This document shows, piece by piece, positions 22,161 to 26,451 of a stretch of 26,451 bases of DNA. The first letter of the stretch is position 1, and every line of letters begins with the position of its first letter. The notes beneath the pieces were generated by a model. It worked only from the letters and a program-made list of their open reading frames with translations, was not told the origin of the DNA and did not search any database. The position numbers were made by a program, and so were the translations under genes. The stretch lies in IMG/VR virus record IMGVR_UViG_3300050125_000040, positions 1 to 26,451 of that record. One strand, written 5' to 3'. The stretch is from a virus.

Positions 22161-22378
22161 TGGGATACTTAGAGAAGCTCGCCAAAGCTGAGGGATATAT
22201 GCTCTACTGTATTCGAGGACACTTTATTAAGCAGAGTGATCCTCAGAACTTCAGTGGGGGCAAGACAGTCGTCATAGACAACGATTTTGGGGAATGCCCA
22301 GAGTGTGACCAAGAGGTTAAAGAGGCGCAGTCACTTCTAGGTAGACTCGGAACACCAAAAGGAGAAGCAAATGAATAA
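22160..22378 (+). CDS. Small CPEC-motif protein (72 aa)
   Basis: The start at 22160 overlaps the preceding stop as TGATG; a longer frame from 22097 lies inside the phosphatase gene. One Cys near residue 17 with a following His (YCIRGH) and CPEC near residue 47 could bind zinc. The family is unknown. The 3' end overlaps the next gene by 8 nt. Confidence 0.55.
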   Translation: MGYLEKLAKAEGYMLYCIRGHFIKQSDPQNFSGGKTVVIDNDFGECPECDQEVKEAQSLLGRLGTPKGEANE

Positions 22379-23246
22379 GCAGCAGGTACTAGACGCCATT
22401 GCACACGTCTACTCAGAACTTGAGGAGAGTCAGGAGCAGGCTCAGAAGAACTTCGAAACAGGTATGAAACTTGCCAACGAGAATACTGCACTGAGAGAAC
22501 AGATTGAAAACCTACACAATACACCGAAACCCTTGGCCTTCTCAGAAAGGGACAACGTACCTTGCACAGCTGAGCTAGAAGTAAAACTCCAGAAGCTGGC
22601 TACGTACTTCACCAAGCGTGCCAAGGAGAATAAGAAGCGTGCCGAGCGTGAGGAGCAGTTTGCGGAAAGAAAAAGAGCATGGACTAATCTCAGTGATGCA
22701 CAGGAACATGATCGTAGTTCCTACTACTTCTCAGGCAAGGCAGACACCTATGAGCGTGCTGCGGCAAAGCTCAGGGAAGCCCTAGGGGAGACTGTACCAT
22801 TTGGAGGTGCTTCATACACTAGCGTCTTCTTTGATGAAGCCAAAAATCTCATTACCCCACCAGAATTCACCTCTGGCACATGGCCTGCGCTCTTCGGTGG
22901 GAAGCCTGAGGAGCAGTGGATCGTTGAAAGGAACTTCGAAAAAGGCTGGTCTCGCTCCATGGATTACGATGGTGTGTATCCCTCTGAAGCAGCAGCCCTG
23001 AGACTATTTTCAGGCAGAGATGACAGCAGCAGATACCGAGCAGTACGCTTGGAAGAACCCAAGCCCGAGCAGTGGATCATCGAGTACGCATCCAAAAAAC
23101 TAGGGTACCAGAAGATTTGGCATCCTTCCCACGACTCGGGTTTGAGGGAAATATTCCCGTCCTTCGCAGCGGCCATGAAGACCATCAACGAAGAAGACCC
23201 AAAACCAAACCACATCATTCGCAGAGCTACCAAGCTCAACAATTAA
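22371..23246 (+). CDS. Coiled-coil protein with C-terminal duplication (291 aa)
   Basis: Residues 1-115 are a long charged coiled coil. The C-terminal 115 residues contain two diverged copies of a unit starting EEQWIVERN and PEQWIIEYA, each followed by an aromatic loop, a PSEAAALRLF or PSFAAAMKTI helix, and an Arg-rich strand (YRAVRL, IIRRATKL). This is likely an internal duplication of about 50-55 residues. No known enzyme motif was seen. SD GGAG precedes the ATG. Confidence 0.65.
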   Translation: MNKQQVLDAIAHVYSELEESQEQAQKNFETGMKLANENTALREQIENLHNTPKPLAFSERDNVPCTAELEVKLQKLATYFTKRAKENKKRAEREEQFAERKRAWTNLSDAQEHDRSSYYFSGKADTYERAAAKLREALGETVPFGGASYTSVFFDEAKNLITPPEFTSGTWPALFGGKPEEQWIVERNFEKGWSRSMDYDGVYPSEAAALRLFSGRDDSSRYRAVRLEEPKPEQWIIEYASKKLGYQKIWHPSHDSGLREIFPSFAAAMKTINEEDPKPNHIIRRATKLNN

Positions 23247-23259
23247 AGGGGAGACTATA

Positions 23260-23580
23260 ATGAAGAAAGCAAAGAAGCCGACCGACAAAACGAAGTACGA
23301 AGCGTTGGTAGCAGAAATCAAGACGTACTTGCAGGCTCTACGTGGCGTTCGTGGCATGAGCGCGTTCCATTACAAAAAGACAGAGCAGCTCCCAGAAGTC
23401 CATGGGCTAGCTGATGGACCCAAGCAGTTCAACATCGTCCAGATTCAGGAATTGATCAACCATGTTATGACAGCCAAGCAGCTTGGCTACAAGACAGTGT
23501 TGGTTGCTGACCCGAACACGCTGACTGTGAACTTCATACAGGATGCCCCCAATTATCCCTACACATGGTCTCTCCTGTAG
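23260..23580 (+). CDS. Hypothetical protein (106 aa)
   Basis: Basic N-terminus (MKKAKKPTDKTKYE), then mixed helices and strands, with no known motif. AGGGGAG precedes the ATG by a suitable distance. It is the next gene in the rightward operon after the coiled-coil protein. Confidence 0.6.
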   Translation: MKKAKKPTDKTKYEALVAEIKTYLQALRGVRGMSAFHYKKTEQLPEVHGLADGPKQFNIVQIQELINHVMTAKQLGYKTVLVADPNTLTVNFIQDAPNYPYTWSLL

Positions 23581-23669
23581 CCGTGGAATACCAATGTATC
23601 TGTGGTCTGCTAGGTGGCCCTCACACGGTCACCTGCGACCACTACAACTGGAACCAAAAGGAGAAAACT

Positions 23670-23966
23670 ATGGCATCACAATGGGGCAAACCACCGATGA
23701 AAGATGTGGGTCTCGTAGCACACAAGCCGAGTCGCTTCGACACTCCTGAACATATGTGTGGTGTATCTGCGGAACAGGTAAACAGTTCTTTGCCCACAAC
23801 CCCAGATCTCCCGAGTGTATTGGCAGCAATCAAACCGATATACGCACCGTATGAGTCAACCATGCTGGATCTGCGTCTCAAGATCTTCACCTTGCTCGAT
23901 AACCATGTGCCAGACATGGAAGTGCTAATGAACCTCAAACGTATTGTCGAATACAGCTTTCGATAG
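23670..23966 (+). CDS. Hypothetical protein (98 aa; possible longer form)
   Basis: The start at 23670 (MASQWGKPPMKDVG) has GGAG 6 nt upstream. The frame is open back to an ATG at 23565, which lacks an SD but would add 35 residues with CICGLLGGPHTVTCDH, a plausible zinc motif. Translation from both starts is possible. The C-terminal part (STMLDLRLKIFTLLDNHVPD) is helical. Function unknown. Confidence 0.6.
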   Translation: MASQWGKPPMKDVGLVAHKPSRFDTPEHMCGVSAEQVNSSLPTTPDLPSVLAAIKPIYAPYESTMLDLRLKIFTLLDNHVPDMEVLMNLKRIVEYSFR

Positions 23967-23972
23967 GAGCCT

Positions 23973-24482
23973 ATGGAAAAACTTAAAGGTACACCCGAGG
24001 AGAACGGACCCGGGGAACGCTTTGATAGTTGTGTATGCTTCCAAGACGAGCACCATCACGACTGCCCAGCCCTGAGGAAAGGAACCTGTCACTATCAGGG
24101 TTTGCACACGGCGCATATCACATTCAATAACTCTGGTGGTATGCTTCCAGCATCAGCATTCACCTGCACCAGAGAGCTTGAGTTTTCCAAAGACAGAAAG
24201 TATGGTTACGAGCACGTCTGCGGTGAGACCGGGGCATGCAATGGGTACCCGAGAACTCCCATTAGGTTCGATAACAAGGCTATGCGTTCCTTCCGCTTGG
24301 TAAGGACCGAGGATGCCTCAGGCGTCAGCGGGATCGGCATCGTAGCTGAAGGTGTCGAGTTCTCTGATGGGCAGTGTGCGCTGCACTGGCACAACTTTGG
24401 GTCCATTGGGATCTACAAGGACATGGAAACACTGCTAAGGGTTCACGGTCACGAGGGCAGGACCAAGGTAAAGTACATCTAA
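23973..24482 (+). CDS. Conserved phage protein with SGVSG...HGHEGRTKV domain (169 aa)
   Basis: The N-terminal half is Cys/His-rich (CVCFQDEHHHDC, GTCHY, TCT, VCGETGAC) and probably binds metal. The C-terminal 65 residues (LVRTEDASGVSGIGIVAEG, then FSDGQCALHWH and LRVHGHEGRTKV) match a small domain I recall from many phage genomes as a protein of unknown function. The fusion of a Cys-rich head to it is less usual. Good SD (AGGAG) before the ATG at 23973. Confidence 0.75.
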   Translation: MEKLKGTPEENGPGERFDSCVCFQDEHHHDCPALRKGTCHYQGLHTAHITFNNSGGMLPASAFTCTRELEFSKDRKYGYEHVCGETGACNGYPRTPIRFDNKAMRSFRLVRTEDASGVSGIGIVAEGVEFSDGQCALHWHNFGSIGIYKDMETLLRVHGHEGRTKVKYI

Positions 24483-24492
24483 GGAGAGAATC

Positions 24493-24621
24493 ATGAGAGA
24501 CAAGCAGAGTAGTATCGTTGCAATTTCTGGGGGCATCATCGTCATGATTTTCATTGGAAACATTCTTTTCTGGGGCACTGTGGCCGGAGTTGTTATTCAC
24601 TTCATCCATAAGCTTTGGTAA
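24493..24621 (+). CDS. Single-span membrane peptide (42 aa)
   Basis: After a short charged start (MRDKQSS), residues 8-37 are hydrophobic (GGIIVMIFIGNILFW within), and the end is HFIHKLW. SD AAGGAGAG is well placed. A second small membrane protein in an early-type operon could alter the host membrane or block superinfection; no family is evident. Confidence 0.6.
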   Translation: MRDKQSSIVAISGGIIVMIFIGNILFWGTVAGVVIHFIHKLW

Positions 24622-24635
24622 GGCAGAGGGTGCGT

Positions 24636-24695
24636 ATGTCTGAAGCTCAGTTTGACCAGTTTGGCAACTGCACTGAATGCGGAGGTGGGATCTGA
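24636..24695 (+). CDS. Possible 19-codon micro-ORF with CxxC
   Basis: ATG at 24636 opens a frame ending FGNCTECGGGI and then TGA. It has a weak SD and looks like the beginning of a zinc-ribbon gene cut short. Could be a remnant; weak call. Confidence 0.25.
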   Translation: MSEAQFDQFGNCTECGGGI

Positions 24696-24748
24696 AGGTT
24701 CCATTCCGCATGAAGGTTGGTGTACGCATTTTCAAAAGGAGGAAACTA

Positions 24749-24931
24749 ATGACGAAAACGATCTGGGTGCTGGAGAAAAGGGACAAGGTCAGACTCGGGA
24801 GGTGGGAGTTCTGCTTCAGATCTAGTATGAGTGGCGATGAGAGGTATATGAAGGCGTTAGCTAAGCGTCTCACGGAGGTAAGTGGCTATTGGTTCTACCG
24901 TGCCGTCCCGTACGACAGGAGAAAGCGATGA
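24749..24931 (+). CDS. Small basic protein (60 aa)
   Basis: The ATG at 24749 has AAAGGAGG 7 nt upstream, which decides the start over a longer frame from 24677. The product is basic and aromatic (TIWVLEKRDKVRLGRWEFCF, then GYWFYRAVPYDRRKR). Family unknown. Its stop overlaps a 12-codon ATG frame (24928-24966) that is probably not a gene. Confidence 0.6.
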   Translation: MTKTIWVLEKRDKVRLGRWEFCFRSSMSGDERYMKALAKRLTEVSGYWFYRAVPYDRRKR

Positions 24932-25025
24932 TTGACTTCATGGTGCGTAATGAGATTTGCCCGTGAGTCGGGCTGTTGTCAAATCCGCTGAGCCCTAAGG
25001 GCCAGCACAATATGGAGACACACAA

Positions 25026-25265
25026 ATGGAACTAGCATCGAAGTACACCTCTGAAACTCTTGGTGCATCAGGAAACTCAGCACTGATCATCAAGTATAGA
25101 TCTTTGCTGATTGAAGCAGCCGCACTTGGGGAGGACATCAAGGAATTGTACGGCATTGTTCCTCCAGCAATTATTAACTATGGGAATTCGGATGCGCCCT
25201 TGACGAGGATAAGCTTGAACGTTAGTCGTGCTCTGAGCGGTATGCGTCAAGCGGACATCTGCTAA
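25026..25265 (+). CDS. Hypothetical protein, last gene of rightward module (79 aa)
   Basis: A mostly helical protein with no recognised motif. GGAG lies 8 nt before the ATG. After its TAA about 118 nt without a gene lead to the terminator. Confidence 0.6.
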   Translation: MELASKYTSETLGASGNSALIIKYRSLLIEAAALGEDIKELYGIVPPAIINYGNSDAPLTRISLNVSRALSGMRQADIC

Positions 25266-25383
25266 AGCTCCTCCACCATAAAAGTTGCTCCTAAGCACAG
25301 GTCTCACCGAAGCTGGCTCACACTTTAACGAGTACGAAGAGCAGCTTTTCCTGCCCACCTGAAAAAGAGAGTGAGATTTTGAG

Positions 25384-25434
25384 AGCCCCAAGGTTTCTTG
25401 CAGAACATCGCAGGTTGCCTTGGGGCTTTTTTTT
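25384..25434 (+). terminator. Rho-independent terminator of the rightward module
   Basis: AGCCCCAAGG and CCTTGGGGCT form a perfect 10-bp stem around a 24-base loop, followed by an unbroken run of T ending at 25434. It closes the transcript begun near 17440. Confidence 0.9.
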
Positions 25435-25544
25435 GTGTCTGCCTCGCGGGGCTATCTAGGGACGCCGCTAAGGTTCGGCATGTCCATCAGTAACGGACGT
25501 TCACGGAGCGTGGACAGCCCCGCGCGGGCCGTCCGTGTGAAGCC

Positions 25545-25562
25545 GGGAAAATTTTACCTAGG
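25545..25562. repeat. AAAATTTTAC repeat, copy 1
   Basis: GGGAAAATTTTACCTAGG, following a GC-rich CCGTCCGTGTG stretch. The repeat lies just after the HNH stop. Confidence 0.55.
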
Positions 25563-25863
25563 TCTTTCTCCGTGTGCTTTCCGAGGGGTTTTCGTACCGC
25601 TTAATCCAGTTGCAGTTGGCGCAAAGACACTGGTAATCCTCAAAAGGCACGGTGCCCTTCAGGATCTTCAGGTACAGCCCAGTGCTCCCACGGCCATACA
25701 GGGTGTTCCCATGGTTGTTGTTTACTGCCCCGCCTTTCCTGTGGTCGATCTGTAGGGCTCGGGGATCTGTGAAGCCGCAGCGATTGCAACGTGTGTCGAA
25801 GATGGCTAGGCATCTTTCTTTGATTCCGGCCTTGTAGGCTCGGCAGTAGGTAGCGTTATTCAT
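25558..25863 (-). CDS. HNH endonuclease (101 aa), isolated
   Basis: CNRCGFTDPRALQIDHRKGG carries the first Cys pair and the DH of an HNH nuclease. PFEDYQCLCANCNWIKRYEN completes it with CxxC and the Asn. The length fits a minimal stand-alone HNH protein. It is alone on the minus strand amid non-coding DNA, downstream of the rightward terminator. No SD precedes the ATG at 25863. A TTG frame from 25899 overlaps the candidate promoter, so a (nearly) leaderless message is possible. Likely a mobile homing-type gene. Confidence 0.85.
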   Translation of the reverse strand: MNNATYCRAYKAGIKERCLAIFDTRCNRCGFTDPRALQIDHRKGGAVNNNHGNTLYGRGSTGLYLKILKGTVPFEDYQCLCANCNWIKRYENPSESTRRKT

Positions 25864-25870
25864 GTCTACT

Positions 25871-25899
25871 ATTGTCTCATAGAAGACAGAGAAAGTCAA
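25871..25899 (-). promoter_or_regulatory. Candidate promoter for the isolated HNH gene
   Basis: TTGACT (25899-25894), a 17-bp spacer and GACAAT (25876-25871; 4 of 6 consensus bases). The start site would fall within two or so bases of the ATG at 25863, giving a leaderless transcript. Confidence 0.4.
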
Positions 25900-25942
25900 G
25901 TTGTTTCAGCTTGAGACAAGAGGTTTCCGCCCACGCGGAGCT

Positions 25943-25957
25943 GGGAAAATTTTACAC
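25943..25957. repeat. AAAATTTTAC repeat, copy 2
   Basis: GGGAAAATTTTACAC, preceded at 25928 by CCGCCCACGCG, the same order of boxes as in copy 4. Confidence 0.55.
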
Positions 25958-26106
25958 GGTCTTCGCTTAGATTTCACCCTTGAGACCGGCTCCAGCTGGC
26001 TCCCGGGAAGCCCAAAGTGACCCATAAATGGACACATAAAAGTCAACCATGTCATTCCAGAGGGTTTACCTCGGTTGCCGCCTTGCAAACCACTGATTCT
26101 AAGGGC

Positions 26107-26123
26107 TGTGTAAAATTTACATG
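26107..26123. repeat. AAAATTTTAC repeat, copy 3 (variant)
   Basis: TGTGTAAAATTTACATG: a variant with one T fewer, almost perfectly palindromic. Confidence 0.45.
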
Positions 26124-26236
26124 AATGGCCAACGCCGCGTAAATGGGAGTTTATCTAGATTACAAAGGAGTTACATAGGGCCGTGCTCTGTATGTATAAG
26201 ATTCTTCTAGGAATGGCTGGGGCCGCCCACGCGTAT

Positions 26237-26254
26237 GTGTAAATTTTACCTAGG
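26237..26254. repeat. AAAATTTTAC repeat, copy 4
   Basis: GTGTAAATTTTACCTAGG, preceded by CCGCCCACGCG at 26223. Shares CCTAGG with copy 1 and the CCGCCCACGCG box with copy 2. Confidence 0.5.
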
Positions 26255-26451
26255 GTAGCCCCGTGCGTTAGGAACAAAGTTCAGCACAGCTGCCCCCGAG
26301 GTTTGCCATGGGACCCCTAAAGTGGGGGTATAGCCCCCATCAGTAATCCCCCGGCGGTAATCCCTAGGCCAGCCAAGGCCAACCCCAAGGTAACACTGTG
26401 CTTAGCCTAGGTCATACGCATAGTCATACGCTGGTAACCTCGGCCAGCCTG

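Larger units (their letters stand above)
25900..26451. other. Non-coding right end with repeats
   Basis: No convincing gene. It holds three of the four AAAATTTTAC-type repeats, two CCGCCCACGCG boxes and several CCTAGG sites, and has CTTGTCTCAAG near its left end. It might be an origin, a control region or a terminal part of the genome. Confidence 0.45.

Noticed and set aside
24928-24966. Twelve-codon frame (MIDFMVRNEICP)
   Set aside because: Too short, no independent SD; probably chance.

Overview
The window is part of the genome of a tailed double-stranded DNA phage, probably assembled from an environmental sample. It shows tightly packed, overlapping genes with strong Shine-Dalgarno (SD) sites. 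It has near-consensus bacterial sigma70 promoters, a head and packaging module, a family A DNA polymerase, and no chromosomal housekeeping genes. The host cannot be named from the sequence, and replication partners such as helicase and primase are not in the window.

Layout. (1) About 1-15,920, leftward (minus strand): the late module. In transcription order it holds a small hypothetical gene, a putative small terminase, the large terminase, small virion-linked proteins including two His-rich paralogues, an HNH endonuclease, the portal, a histidine phosphatase, a probable scaffold protein, small head genes, the major capsid protein, an endonuclease VII-like HNH gene, and a run of overlapping small genes ending in a membrane peptide. 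(2) About 15,920-17,540: a non-coding block with leftward tRNA genes (one intact, two degenerate), repeated hairpins, a leftward terminator, and two divergent consensus-like promoters. (3) 17,543-25,265, rightward: the replication and nucleotide module, with DNA polymerase, MazG-like protein, RNase HI, a HAD 3'-phosphatase and many small zinc-motif proteins. It closes at a strong terminator near 25,384-25,434. (4) 25,435-26,451: one isolated leftward HNH gene in otherwise non-coding DNA with four copies of an AAAATTTTAC-type repeat.

The main discovery is that two essential head genes are split by small ORF-less group I introns of about 203-216 nt. The major capsid gene has three, which divide its C-terminal coding sequence into exons of 120, 23 and 67 nt, so one internal exon is only 23 nt. 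The portal gene has one. For three of the four introns, intron-exon pairing (P1) at a U.G and reading frame fix the same joints; capsid intron 1 is uncertain by one base. Introns 2 and 3 of the capsid gene are nearly identical in their cores but carry different guide sequences, each matched to its own exon. This suggests recent spread of an intron within one gene. Free-standing HNH genes sit directly beside both split genes, an arrangement that suggests homing in trans.

Other points of note are a likely ATT start codon, cysteine-rich insertions in the polymerase palm, decayed tRNAs, and a recurring GACTCAG element next to the SD of late genes.
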